Assembly (NCBI RefSeq): GCF_001704635.1
Contig: NZ_MAXF01000159.1
Span: 1 to 61,549 of the forward strand
DNA: 61,549 nt
Origin: Streptomyces sparsogenes
GTDB lineage: Bacteria; Actinomycetota; Actinomycetes; Streptomycetales; Streptomycetaceae
Reading direction: 5' to 3'
Below the pieces are notes generated by a model. It ran no database searches. It saw only the letters and a list, made by a program, of their open reading frames with translations, and was not told where the DNA came from. A program made the position numbers and the translations under genes. This document shows, piece by piece, positions 1 through 8,119 of this stretch. Position 1 is the first letter of the stretch. Each line of letters begins with the position of its first letter.

Positions 1-54
1 TGGAGACTCAAGGTGCTGCTCGAGGGTTAGCCCCGTCGATCACCGCCGGCCGGC

Positions 55-846
55 TCACCGCCATACCTCCGGCCGCCGGTTGGCCAGCACGGAGGTCTTC
101 TGCCGGACCGCGGCGACCTCGGCGATGTCCAGGTCCGCCACCAGCAGCTCGGGCTCCGCGCCCAGAGCGTGCCGGACCGTTCCGTCGGGTCCGACGACCC
201 GGCTGTGCCCGATGCCCGTCGGCGCGGGGCCCGGCTCGGTGCCGGGATCGGCCTGGCCGACGGCGGCCAGCCACACGGTGGCGTCCAGGGCACGGGCCCG
301 CACCAGCAGCTCCCATTGGTCGAGCTTGCCGGGCCCGGCGCCCCAGGAGGCGGCCAGCAGCGTGGCCACGGCTCCGGCGTCGGCGTGGGCCCGGAACAGC
401 TCCGGGAAGCGCACGTCGTAGCAGGTGGCCAGGCCCAGCCTTACGCCGTCCACCTCGATCACCGTCGCGGCGGAGCCCGCGGCGACGGTGTCGGACTCGC
501 GGTAGCCGAAGGCGTCGTAGAGGTGGATCTTGTCGTAGGACGCCTCGACCCCGGGCCCGGTGGCCAGCAGGGTGTTGGCCACCCGTCCCCCGTCGGCCGG
601 AGTGAACATGCCGGCCACGACGACCGTGCCGGTGGCCCGGGCGATCCGCCGTACCCCGTCGGCCCACGGACCGTCCAGAGGCTCGGCGAGCGGTGCCAGG
701 GGGGTGCCGAAGCAGGCCATCGACGCCTCGGGGAAGACGACGACGCGGGCTCCGGCGTCCGCGGCGCGCCGGGTCCACTCCTCGACGAGCCGGAGGTTCT
801 TGTCGGGGTCGGGGCCGGTGGTGAGTTGGCTGAGGGCGATCCGCAC
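55..846 (-). CDS. Carbon-nitrogen hydrolase (nitrilase superfamily)
   Basis: A 263-residue cytoplasmic hydrolase of the nitrilase superfamily, which cleaves amide or nitrile C-N bonds. The triad is visible: Glu40 (VVFPEAS), Lys106 (YDKIHLYD) and nucleophile Cys142 (LATCYDVRFPEL). The length is normal for a single-domain member. Subfamily looks like omega-amidase or C-N hydrolase of unknown substrate; the sequence does not fix the substrate. It lies 66 bp downstream of a same-strand MHS transporter, so transporter and hydrolase probably form one transcript serving one amide or nitrile compound (inference). ATG start; the C-terminus ends in RRPEVWR, usual for such proteins. Confidence 0.9.
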   Translation of the reverse strand: MRIALSQLTTGPDPDKNLRLVEEWTRRAADAGARVVVFPEASMACFGTPLAPLAEPLDGPWADGVRRIARATGTVVVAGMFTPADGGRVANTLLATGPGVEASYDKIHLYDAFGYRESDTVAAGSAATVIEVDGVRLGLATCYDVRFPELFRAHADAGAVATLLAASWGAGPGKLDQWELLVRARALDATVWLAAVGQADPGTEPGPAPTGIGHSRVVGPDGTVRHALGAEPELLVADLDIAEVAAVRQKTSVLANRRPEVWR

Positions 847-912
847 GGTGCGGTTCCTCCTTCGCAGGACGGGATGGGGGATCGAGGGGGCGGGAGGGCG
901 CCGGCTTCGTGG

Positions 913-2277
913 TCAGCCGACGCGGGTGGCGTCCGCCGTGGCCGGGGCCTCCGGCGAGGCGAGGCGGGTGTCCTCGTCGACGGCGGCTTCGGGGTCGCGT
1001 CCCAGGCAGACCCCGGCGAGGGAGACCGCCGAGGCGAGGGCGATGTACGTGGCCAGCGGCACCCAGCTGTCGTAGGCGCTCAACAGACTGGTGAACAGCA
1101 GCGGAGCGACGGCGCCACCGATGATCCCGGCCAGGGTGTAGGCCAGGGAGGAGCCGGTGTAGCGCAGTCGGGGCGAGAACTGCTCCGCGATGAAGGCGGC
1201 CTGCGGTCCGTACAGACAGCAGTGGATCACGAGGCCCACGACGACACCGGTGGCCAGCGGCAGCCAGGTGCCGCCGCCGATCATCGGAAAGAACACGAAG
1301 GGCCACACGCCGGCGGCCAGCGCGGCGCCGCCGTACAGCAGGCGGCGGTTGATCCGGTCGGAGAGGGCGCCGGCCAGCGGCATGAGGAAGACCTGGAGCG
1401 AGGAGCCGATGAGGACGGCCGCGAGGGCGGAGCCGCGCGACATGCCGAGTTCCTCGGTGGCGTACGTCAGGATGAACACGGTGAACATGGCGTACAGCAC
1501 GTCGGGGCCGACGCGGCAGAGGATGGCGGCGAGCAGGGCGCGGGGTTGGGTGGTGAAGACCTCGCGGATCGGCGCCTCGGGCCGGGAGTGTTCGGCCTCC
1601 ATCGCCTTGAACACCGGGGTCTCCTCGAGCTTCGCCCGGATCCACAGCCCGAACGCGACGAGAAGGCCGGAGAGCAAGAAGGCCACGCGCCAGCCCCACG
1701 ACTCGAACTGCGCCTCGGTCAGCAGCGCGCCGAGGGCGGCCAGGACTCCGTTGGCCAGCAGATTGCCGGCGGGCGGGCCGACCTGCGCGGCGGAGGCGTA
1801 GAAGCCGCGGCGGCGTGGGTCCCCGAACTCGCTGGACAGCAGTACGGCGCCGCCCCACTCGCCGCCGACGCCGACGCCCTGAGCGAAGCGCAGCACGACC
1901 AGGGCGACGGGAGCGGCCACACCGGCCGTCGAGTACGCGGGCAGGACGCCGATCAGGAAGGTGGCCGCGCCGATGAGGACCAGCGTGGCGATCAGCACCT
2001 TCTTGCGGCCGATCACATCACCGAGGCGGCCGAAGACGAAGCCGCCCAGCGGGCGCGACACATAGCCGACCGCGTAGGTGGAGAACGCCAGGAGCGTGCC
2101 GGTGAGGGGGTCCTCCGAGGGGAAGAACAGGTCGCCGAAGACCAGGGCGGCCGCGGCGGAGTAGACGGCGAAGTCGTACCACTCCAGTGCCGTGCCGGTC
2201 AGGCTCGCGACGAAGGCCCGGCGGACGCCGGAGTGCCTGTCGGGCGCCTTCGCGCCGTCCGTTGGGGTGTCGTGCAT
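913..2277 (-). CDS. MFS transporter, metabolite:H+ symporter (MHS) family
   Basis: About 454 residues with roughly 12 membrane segments. The N-terminus GTALEWYDFAVYSAAAAL and the loop GRLGDVIGRKKVL are hallmarks of the MHS branch (proline/betaine, citrate, shikimate, dicarboxylate symporters). It should import a small organic acid or amide across the plasma membrane. I chose ATG 2277 because AAGGA lies about 8 nt upstream; an ATG at 2286 is also in frame but has no good ribosome site. It is divergent from the DUF2848 gene and probably co-transcribed with the downstream C-N hydrolase. The substrate is unknown. Confidence 0.9.
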   Translation of the reverse strand: MHDTPTDGAKAPDRHSGVRRAFVASLTGTALEWYDFAVYSAAAALVFGDLFFPSEDPLTGTLLAFSTYAVGYVSRPLGGFVFGRLGDVIGRKKVLIATLVLIGAATFLIGVLPAYSTAGVAAPVALVVLRFAQGVGVGGEWGGAVLLSSEFGDPRRRGFYASAAQVGPPAGNLLANGVLAALGALLTEAQFESWGWRVAFLLSGLLVAFGLWIRAKLEETPVFKAMEAEHSRPEAPIREVFTTQPRALLAAILCRVGPDVLYAMFTVFILTYATEELGMSRGSALAAVLIGSSLQVFLMPLAGALSDRINRRLLYGGAALAAGVWPFVFFPMIGGGTWLPLATGVVVGLVIHCCLYGPQAAFIAEQFSPRLRYTGSSLAYTLAGIIGGAVAPLLFTSLLSAYDSWVPLATYIALASAVSLAGVCLGRDPEAAVDEDTRLASPEAPATADATRVG

Positions 2278-2316
2278 GGTTCCCATCCTTGCTCGGGGGA
2301 CATCGACCTTCCGGCA

Positions 2317-2343
2317 TACTTCTTGTATACAGGTCGTATGCGC
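2317..2343. promoter_or_regulatory. Divergent promoter region with TGTATACA palindrome
   Basis: The 139-bp gap between the divergent transporter and DUF2848 genes contains the AT-rich palindrome TGTATACA (2324-2331) inside the near-symmetric CTTGTATACAGG, followed by TCGTATG. FCD-type GntR regulators often bind such TGTATACA cores, but no GntR gene lies next to it. A related ACAGTCGTATG string occurs in front of the DapA-family gene near 58455-58466 (other strand). Operator status is inference. Confidence 0.45.
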
Positions 2344-2416
2344 AAGTCCTGCGCGAGAACTTAACCGCGGAGAAATCCCACCCGCGGTCCATCACCCGAT
2401 CTCTGGGAGTGTCCTC

Positions 2417-3103
2417 ATGGCCGTGCTGACCTTCGAACTGCCCGACGGATCGACGCGCGAGGTCGACGTCGTCCAGGTCCTCAACGCCGGGTACGCCGGG
2501 CGCAGCCAGGAGGACGTCGCCGCGCACGTCGCGGAGCTCGCCGAGCTGGGGGTGCCCGGCCCGTCCGTGACGCCGGCCCTCTACCCGGTCTCCCCCTACC
2601 TCGCCCAGCAGACCGACCGGGTCCAGGTGCAGCACGGGCGCACCTCCGGGGAGGCGGAGTGGGCGCTGGTCGTGGCGGACGGCGGGGAGCTGCTGCTGAC
2701 GGCCGCCTGCGACCACACCGACCGCGACCTCGAGGTGCACGGCGTGGCGTGGAGCAAGAACGCCGGCCCCGATGTCCTCGCACGCCGCGCCTGGCGCCTG
2801 GCCGACGTGGAGTCCCGCCTCGACGAGCTCACCCTGCGCGCCTGGGTCACCCATGGCGACACACGGACCGAGATCCAGAGCGGCACCCTCGCCGAGCTCC
2901 TCACCCCCGCCTACTGGGTCGACGTCCTGCGCTCACGCGGCACCCTCACGCCCGGCACCGTCCTGATCTCCGGCACCATCCCCATGACCCCCGGCGTCGA
3001 CCAGTTCGCCGACGGCTGGAGCGTGGAACTGGGCGACCCCGCCACCGGGGACGCCATCCGCCTCGACTACGACGTCCAGCCCATGCCGGCGCCCATCGGC
3101 TGA
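2417..3103 (+). CDS. DUF2848 family protein
   Basis: 228 residues, beginning MAVLTFELPDGSTREVDVV. The family shares a fold-like resemblance with fumarylacetoacetate-hydrolase type proteins and is often found beside amidases and organic-acid transporters; no reaction is established. Visible features: a central stretch with VHGVAWSKNAGPDVLA and a C-terminal GTLTPGTVLISGTIP like the GDV/GT segments of FAH-type enzymes. A longer open frame continues upstream to 2192, but that part overlaps the transporter on the other strand, so ATG 2417 is preferred. It probably works on the compound handled by the divergent transporter and hydrolase (inference). Confidence 0.8.
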   Translation: MAVLTFELPDGSTREVDVVQVLNAGYAGRSQEDVAAHVAELAELGVPGPSVTPALYPVSPYLAQQTDRVQVQHGRTSGEAEWALVVADGGELLLTAACDHTDRDLEVHGVAWSKNAGPDVLARRAWRLADVESRLDELTLRAWVTHGDTRTEIQSGTLAELLTPAYWVDVLRSRGTLTPGTVLISGTIPMTPGVDQFADGWSVELGDPATGDAIRLDYDVQPMPAPIG

Positions 3104-3120
3104 CGCGGGAAAACCGGCTG

Positions 3121-3155
3121 ACGCGAGAAAAACGCGAGAAAAACTCGAGAAAAAA
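3121..3155. repeat. Phased A-tracts in tandem 11-bp repeats
   Basis: Three tandem units close to ACGCGAGAAAA give A-runs at 3128-3132, 3139-3143 and 3150-3155, spaced exactly 11 bp. This lies between the convergent DUF2848 and MmyB-type genes. A-tracts phased with the helix bend DNA; here they stand out in very GC-rich DNA. The reverse strand reads as U-runs and could add to termination of the leftward regulator gene, but no strong stem precedes them. Confidence 0.6.
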
Positions 3156-3222
3156 GGGGGCCCCGATGACCGGCATGACGGCCCGCCCGCTCCGTCCGCC
3201 GGCGTCGGGGGGCGCGGTGGTG

Positions 3223-4113
3223 TCAGACGGTGGGGTGCCGTGCCGTCGAGCCGGCGTCTTCGGTGGCGGCCAGGGAGGCGAGCAGCCGCAGTCCCTCTTC
3301 TGAGGAGGAGCCTGGTTCGGCGGTGTAGATGGTCATGCCGAGCCCGGGTTCGGCGGCCAGGTCCAGGGATTCGTAGGCGAGGGTGAGGTCGCCGACCGCG
3401 GGGTGGCGGAACCGCTTGGTGCCGGTGCCGTGGCGGCGGACGTCGTGGGCGCCCCAGCGGGTGCGGAAGTCCTTGCTGCGGGTGGACAGCTCCCCGATGA
3501 GGTCGTGCAGGTCCTTGTCGTGGGGGTCGCGGCCGGCTTCGCGGCGCAGGATGGCCACCGCCATGTCGGCGAACAGGTCCCAGTCGGGGTAGAACCGGCG
3601 GGAGGCCGGGTCGAGGAAGTTGAAGCGGGCCAGGTTCTTCTGGTTGACCACGTCGGCGAACAGGTCGGTGTAGAAGGCGCGGGCGAGGGGGTTGGCGGCC
3701 AGGATGTCCATCCGGCCGTTGCACACGACCGCGGGCCCCGCTGTGATCGCGTCGAGGGTCCATTGCAGGCTGCGGTGCGGGGTCCACTGCCGGGTGGTGG
3801 TGCGGCGACGGGGGCGGGTGAGGGCGTCGGAGCCGTCGGCGGCCTGGGCCAGGTGCAGGAGGTGGGCGCGTTCGGCGTCATCCAGCCGCAGGGCGCGGGC
3901 GACGGCTTCGAGGACGGCCGGGGAGGCCCCGGCGAGGTTGCCGCGTTCGAGTTTCGCGTAGTACTCGACGCTCATGTCGGCCAGCGCGGCGACCTCGCTC
4001 CTGCGCAGCCCGGGCACGCGGCGCCGGGAACCGGCGGGCAGGCCGGCCCGCTCCGGGGTGATCTTCGCTCGCCGCGAGGTGAGGAACTCGCGGACCTCCT
4101 CACGGTTGTCCAT
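3223..4113 (-). CDS. MmyB-type helix-turn-helix transcriptional regulator
   Basis: 296 residues. The N-terminal XRE-like HTH (about residues 30-75) carries VPGLRRSEVAALADMSVEYY. The C-terminal part (about 105-285) is the MmyB-like ligand-binding domain, with PAVVCNGRMDILAANPLARA and NLARFNFLDPASRRFYPDW. In actinobacteria these regulators typically sit divergent from oxidoreductase genes they repress and may sense fatty-acyl or other small hydrophobic ligands. That layout is seen here: the alcohol dehydrogenase lies divergently 189 bp away with a clean inverted repeat between them. Confident in family; ligand unknown. Confidence 0.93.
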   Translation of the reverse strand: MDNREEVREFLTSRRAKITPERAGLPAGSRRRVPGLRRSEVAALADMSVEYYAKLERGNLAGASPAVLEAVARALRLDDAERAHLLHLAQAADGSDALTRPRRRTTTRQWTPHRSLQWTLDAITAGPAVVCNGRMDILAANPLARAFYTDLFADVVNQKNLARFNFLDPASRRFYPDWDLFADMAVAILRREAGRDPHDKDLHDLIGELSTRSKDFRTRWGAHDVRRHGTGTKRFRHPAVGDLTLAYESLDLAAEPGLGMTIYTAEPGSSSEEGLRLLASLAATEDAGSTARHPTV

Positions 4114-4149
4114 GCCTTCGACCGTACGGCCTGCCCGCCGCGGGAGGGA

Positions 4150-4164
4150 TGTACTGCCAGTACA
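4150..4164. promoter_or_regulatory. Operator TGTACTG-C-CAGTACA
   Basis: A perfect inverted repeat with 7-bp arms around one base, 36 bp upstream of the MmyB-type regulator start and about 140 bp upstream of the alcohol dehydrogenase. Its place in the divergent promoter makes it the likely binding site of that regulator (inference). Confidence 0.7.
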
Positions 4165-4220
4165 CCTTTCGCTGGTATCTCGCTAGCCGTCGGGATGAGC
4201 GGTTACCTGGAGCAGAACCA

Positions 4221-4282
4221 CCCCCCAGCAACCACCAGCAACCCTCAGCAACTCCCAGCAACTCCCAGCAACTCCCAGCAAC
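4221..4282 (+). repeat. Six tandem 10-bp repeats in the alcohol dehydrogenase leader
   Basis: Six consecutive 10-bp units, the last three identical (ACTCCCAGCA) and the first three variants (CCCCCCAGCA, ACCACCAGCA, ACCCTCAGCA), ending about 20 bp before the dehydrogenase ATG. The period is one helical turn. The region has no stems and is C/A-rich, so an mRNA leader made from it would be largely unstructured. Confidence 0.8.
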
Positions 4283-4301
4283 GAACATAAGGACTTCCCC
4301 C

Positions 4302-5318
4302 ATGCGCGGAGCAGTGATCCACGCCCCCGGCGATGTGCGCTTCGAGACCCTGGACGACCCGAGAATCCTGAAGCCGACGGACGCGATCATCCGCACGGCC
4401 GTCACCTGTGTGTGCGGCTCCGACCTGTGGCCCTGGCGCGGCCTGGACGCGACCGACGAGGCGCACCCCATGGGGCACGAGTACGTCGGCTTCGTCGAGG
4501 AGGTCGGGGCCGAGGTCACCGCGGTCAAGCCCGGCCAGTTCGTTGTCGGTTCGTTCGCGACCTCGGACAACACCTGCGCCAACTGCCGCAACGGATGGCA
4601 GTCCAACTGCCTCGACCGCGAGTTCATGAGCACCTGCCAGGCCGAGTACGTGCGTATCCCCCACGCTCAGGGCACTCTGGTCGCCACCGATGAGGTGCCG
4701 GGCGAGGAGTTCTGGCCCAGCCTGCTGGCCGTTTCCGATGTGATGGGCACCGGCTGGTACGCCGCCGACGCCGCCGAGGTGAGGCCCGGCTCCACCGCCG
4801 TGGTGGTCGGTGACGGCGCGGTCGGCCTGTGCGCGGTGATCGCCGCGAAGGAGATGGGCGCGGAGCGGATCATCGCGATGAGCCGTCATGAGCCCCGTCA
4901 GAAGCTCGCCCGGGAGTTCGGCGCCACCCACATCGTCACCGAGCGCGGCGACGAGGGCGTCGCCCGGATCAAGGAGCTCACCGACGGCATCGGCGCCGAC
5001 TCGGTCCTGGAGTGCGTCGGCACCGCCCAGGCCATGCGGCAAGCCCTGCACTCCGCGCGTCCCGGTGGCAGCGTCGGCTTCGTCGGCGTCCCCCACGACG
5101 TGGCCGTCGACGGCCAGGAGCTGTTCTTCTCCCACGTCGGCCTGCGCGGCGGTCCCGCCCCCGTACGCCGCTACCTGCCCGACCTGATCGAGCGCGTCCT
5201 GAGCGGCCACATCGACCCGGGCAAGGTCTTCGACCTCACCCTGCCGCTGGAGCAGGTCGCCGAGGGTTACCGGGCCATGGACGAGCGCCGCGCCATCAAG
5301 GCGCTCCTCAAGCCCTGA
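4302..5318 (+). CDS. Zinc-dependent alcohol dehydrogenase family protein
   Basis: 338 residues, MDR superfamily. GroES-like catalytic domain: VTCVCGSDLWPWRG gives the first zinc Cys, MGHEYVGFVEEVG the His-Glu pair, and NTCANCRNGWQSNC the structural-zinc Cys lobe. The Rossmann domain starts at VVVGDGAVGLCAV. It oxidises an alcohol or reduces an aldehyde/ketone with NAD(P). The ATG at 4302 follows the sequence AAGGACTTCCCCC; an upstream in-frame ATG (4149) would translate the operator and 10-bp repeats and is rejected. It is followed by a cupin gene and an MFS exporter on the same strand, probably one operon under the divergent MmyB-type regulator. Confidence 0.93.
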   Translation: MRGAVIHAPGDVRFETLDDPRILKPTDAIIRTAVTCVCGSDLWPWRGLDATDEAHPMGHEYVGFVEEVGAEVTAVKPGQFVVGSFATSDNTCANCRNGWQSNCLDREFMSTCQAEYVRIPHAQGTLVATDEVPGEEFWPSLLAVSDVMGTGWYAADAAEVRPGSTAVVVGDGAVGLCAVIAAKEMGAERIIAMSRHEPRQKLAREFGATHIVTERGDEGVARIKELTDGIGADSVLECVGTAQAMRQALHSARPGGSVGFVGVPHDVAVDGQELFFSHVGLRGGPAPVRRYLPDLIERVLSGHIDPGKVFDLTLPLEQVAEGYRAMDERRAIKALLKP

Positions 5319-5367
5319 CCCCGCGCCGCGGCTCCGCGGCATGAGGCTCACAGAGAAGGACACGACC

Positions 5368-5781
5368 TTGCAGATCACCCGAAGCTCCCTCGACACCTTC
5401 AAGGGTCCCGACGACTGGTTCACCGGTGACGTCTACATCGACGCCGTGGCCGCCGCACCCTCCCCGTCCCGGGTCAGCGCCGCCCTGGTGCACTTCATGC
5501 CCGGCGCGCGCACCCACTGGCACCGCCACCCGCTGGGCCAGACCGTCTTCGTCACCGAGGGGGTCGGCCTGTGCCAGCGCCGGGGCGGGCCGGTCGAGGT
5601 CATCCGGCCCGGCGACCGCGTCCTGTTCGAGGCCGACGAGGAGCACTGGCACGGCGCCGCGCCGAACCGGCTGATGGTCCACCTGGCCATCAACGAGGGC
5701 GACGCGGACCACGACGTCGTGCACTGGCTGGCCCCCGTCACCGACGAGGAGTACGCCGCCGCTCCCGGACACCGCCACTGA
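5368..5781 (+). CDS. Cupin-domain protein
   Basis: About 137 residues, one cupin_2 barrel. Motif 1 reads PGARTHWHRHPLGQTVFVTEG and motif 2 EVIRPGDRVLFEADEEHWHG, giving three or four His/Glu metal ligands. Such small cupins next to dehydrogenases act as metal-dependent dioxygenases, isomerases or quinone-related enzymes; no specific substrate can be read. I chose TTG 5368 because AGAGAAGGA ends 7 nt upstream; an ATG at 5341 in the same frame lies too close to the dehydrogenase end without a clear ribosome site. It is 49 bp behind the dehydrogenase and 34 bp before the MFS gene. Confidence 0.87.
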   Translation: MQITRSSLDTFKGPDDWFTGDVYIDAVAAAPSPSRVSAALVHFMPGARTHWHRHPLGQTVFVTEGVGLCQRRGGPVEVIRPGDRVLFEADEEHWHGAAPNRLMVHLAINEGDADHDVVHWLAPVTDEEYAAAPGHRH

Positions 5782-5815
5782 ACCCGTTTTCCCTCCGCTG
5801 TTCGATAGGAGCTGT

Positions 5816-7087
5816 GTGAGCACCCCCGTGATCCCGAGCGCGCCGCGTGAACGGGCGGTCGGCCGTGCCCTGGCCGTCGTTCTCGCGCTGCTGACCGTCT
5901 TCGGGCCGATCTCGATGGACCTCTACCTGCCGGTGCTGCCCGCACTGACCCGTGAGCTGAACGCGTCGACCTCCGCCGCGCAGCTGACGGTCACCGCGTG
6001 TCTGCTCGGCCTGGCGTTCGGGCAAGTGGTCGCCGGACCGCTGTCGGACCGGTTCGGCCGGCGCCGTCCCCTGCTGGTCGGGGCCGTCGCCTACATCGCC
6101 ACCTCGGCGCTCTGTGCGCTCAGCCCGAGCGTCGAGTCGCTGGTCGCCGCCCGCTTCGTGCAGGGTCTGGCCGGAGCGGTGGGCATCGTGATCGCCCAGG
6201 CCGCCGGGCGCGACCTGTACTCCGGCGGCAAGCTGGTGCGTTACTACGGCCGCCTCACCGTCATCGGCGGACTGGCCGCGATCATCGGACCGGTCGCGGG
6301 CGGGCAGCTCGCCGCCTTCACCGACTGGCGTGGGATCTTTCTCTTCCTCGCCCTGCTCGGCGCGGTCATCCTGCTGGCATGTCTCACCGTCTTCCGTGAG
6401 ACCCTGCCGCCGCGGGAGTGCACCGGCGGCGGGCTGTGCCGGAGCGGGCGCGACTTCCGCCGGCTGCTGTCCGACCGGCTCTTCCTCGGCGCCGTCCTGA
6501 TCACCGGTTTCGTCAACGCGGCCCTGTTCGCCTACCTCAGCGGCGCCACCTATGTCCTCCAGGGCGTCTACGGGCTCTCCCCGCAGGGCTACTCCTTCGC
6601 GTTCGGACTGAACTCCGCCGGATTCATGGTGTTCGGCTTCGTCGCGGGACGGCTGTCGGAACGGTGGTCCGAGAAGGGCACCCTCGTCGTCGGTCTGGCC
6701 ATGACCCTGCTCGGCGCGGCCGGGCTGCTCGTCACCGCGGCGCTGCGGCTGCCGCTGGCCGCGATGGTGCTGTCCCTGCTCACCATGGTCAGCGGCGTGG
6801 CCGCCACCACCCCGCCGTCCACCTCGCTCGCCTTGGCCCACTACCCCGGCATCGCGGGCACCGCCTCCTCGCTGCTCGGCATGGCGCGCTTCGCGTTCGG
6901 CGGGCTGGCCGCCCCGCTCGTCGGCCTCGGCGGCGCCGGCACCGCCGTCCCGCTCGGGCTGGTCACCCTCGTCTGCGCCGCGCTCGCGGTGATCGCCTAC
7001 GCCTTCGCGGTCCGCCCCCGTGCCCGGACCGCGGAGGTCGTCGTCGCCGACGGGAAACCGGTCGACCGGGTGACGGCCGCCTCCTGA
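5816..7087 (+). CDS. MFS multidrug transporter (Bcr/CflA-like)
   Basis: 423 residues with about 12 membrane segments. Motif A reads GPLSDRFGRRRPLLVG; the N-terminus GPISMDLYLPVLPALTRELN is typical of Bcr/CflA drug:H+ antiporters, and RFVQGLAGAVGIVIAQA follows in TM4-5. It should export drugs or the product of the preceding dehydrogenase/cupin steps. GTG start with AGGA about 6 nt upstream. It is the last clear member of the rightward cassette behind the MmyB-type regulator. Confidence 0.92.
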   Translation: MSTPVIPSAPRERAVGRALAVVLALLTVFGPISMDLYLPVLPALTRELNASTSAAQLTVTACLLGLAFGQVVAGPLSDRFGRRRPLLVGAVAYIATSALCALSPSVESLVAARFVQGLAGAVGIVIAQAAGRDLYSGGKLVRYYGRLTVIGGLAAIIGPVAGGQLAAFTDWRGIFLFLALLGAVILLACLTVFRETLPPRECTGGGLCRSGRDFRRLLSDRLFLGAVLITGFVNAALFAYLSGATYVLQGVYGLSPQGYSFAFGLNSAGFMVFGFVAGRLSERWSEKGTLVVGLAMTLLGAAGLLVTAALRLPLAAMVLSLLTMVSGVAATTPPSTSLALAHYPGIAGTASSLLGMARFAFGGLAAPLVGLGGAGTAVPLGLVTLVCAALAVIAYAFAVRPRARTAEVVVADGKPVDRVTAAS

Positions 7088-7221
7088 CCGGCCGCCGCTC
7101 CGCGGGACGGGTGGCAAGCTGGACGACATCCGGCCCGGCCCCGGCGGCGAAGCCCCCGAGGCATACGCCTGGTAACACATTCCCCCTCCAAAGAGCCTCG
7201 CACCGTGAAGGAGAACGGCCC

Positions 7222-7599
7222 GTGACCACCTGGACCCCCGAGACGCTTCAGCGGATCGCCGACGCCGACGAACTGCACATCGCGCCCCGCCGCGCCGACG
7301 GAACGCTGCGCACGCCGACCACCATCTGGGTCGTGCGCGAGGGTGACGACCTGTACGTCCGCTCCTGGCGCGGCGCGGCCGGCACGTGGTGGAACACCGC
7401 CCGCGCCGGCCGAACCGGGCACATCAGCGCCGGCGGTGTCGAGACCGACGTCACCTTCACCCCGGTCGGCGACCCGGCGGTCAACGACCGCGTGGACGGC
7501 GCCTACCGGGCCAAGTACGGCCGCTACAGCGGCTACGTCGAGCCCATGGTCGCCGAGCCGGCCCGCGCCACCACGCTCCGCCTGAGCCCCCAGCCCTGA
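7222..7599 (+). CDS. DUF2255 family protein
   Basis: 125 residues. Typical family sequence: RTPTTIWVVREGDDLYVRSW near residue 33 and FTPVGDPAVNDRVDGAYRAKYG near the C-terminus. The fold resembles the small FMN/F420-type split barrels of pyridoxamine-oxidase-like proteins, but no cofactor or reaction is shown here. GTG start preceded by GAAGGAGAA. It stands 134 bp behind the MFS gene and converges with a small membrane-protein gene. Confidence 0.85.
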   Translation: MTTWTPETLQRIADADELHIAPRRADGTLRTPTTIWVVREGDDLYVRSWRGAAGTWWNTARAGRTGHISAGGVETDVTFTPVGDPAVNDRVDGAYRAKYGRYSGYVEPMVAEPARATTLRLSPQP

Positions 7600-7617
7600 A
7601 CCCACCGCCCGGCTTCG

Positions 7618-8022
7618 CTATCGGCGCCGCACCACCGACCACCAGCAGGAGACGGAGAGGATCAGCAGCAGCCCCTCCACAGCGAGGCTGAGCAGCCCCA
7701 GGGGCTCGGTCCAGTTGCCGATGTCGCTGCTGTAGTCGGGGAGGCCCGGCCCGCGCGAGAGCACATATCCCGCGATGGGGCCCGCGGCGACGCCCATCAC
7801 GAGGAACCACCCCGGCCTGACGGCACGCGCCAGCACGAGGACCGCGGCCAGCACACCGGCCGCCTCCAGCGCGTAGAAGAGGAACGCCACGTAGCGCGGG
7901 GCCTTGGACCCGGGAAACCCGCCCTGATCGACCACATGGACGACGGCCACCGCCAGACACAGCAGCGCGCCCACCAGCCTGGCGGGCCGGGCACAACCGA
8001 GCGGGCGGGCGCTGTTCCGCAT
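7618..8022 (-). CDS. Small integral membrane protein of unknown function
   Basis: 134 residues with about four predicted membrane segments (LVGALLCLAVAVVHVV, YVAFLFYALEAAGVLAAVLV, FLVMGVAAGPIAGYVL, PLGLLSLAVEGLLLILSVSCW). I do not recognise a named family beyond DoxX/DUF-like small membrane proteins. ATG 8022 is chosen because GAAGGAC sits about 6 nt upstream; the frame stays open to 8088 without a better site. It stands alone, convergent with the DUF2255 gene. Confidence 0.7.
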   Translation of the reverse strand: MRNSARPLGCARPARLVGALLCLAVAVVHVVDQGGFPGSKAPRYVAFLFYALEAAGVLAAVLVLARAVRPGWFLVMGVAAGPIAGYVLSRGPGLPDYSSDIGNWTEPLGLLSLAVEGLLLILSVSCWWSVVRRR

Positions 8023-8119
8023 CGTGATGTCCTTCGCGTCAGCGGCGGGGAGGGTGGTATCGGTACCCGCGGGGGGCGCGCGTATCACCGACCGCGGCCG
8101 CTGTGACCCGGATGGCGCG

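Noticed and set aside
1..30. Possible C-terminal end of a rightward gene (WRLKVLLEG then TAG)
   Set aside because: Only nine codons are in the window; no way to tell it from a chance frame.
8..1858. Very long open frame on the minus strand
   Set aside because: Arg/Pro-rich shadow of the hydrolase and transporter genes; such frames are normal in high-GC DNA.
169..2364. Long plus-strand frame of about 730 codons
   Set aside because: Antisense shadow of two well-supported minus-strand genes; Gly/Gln/Asp-rich, no domain.
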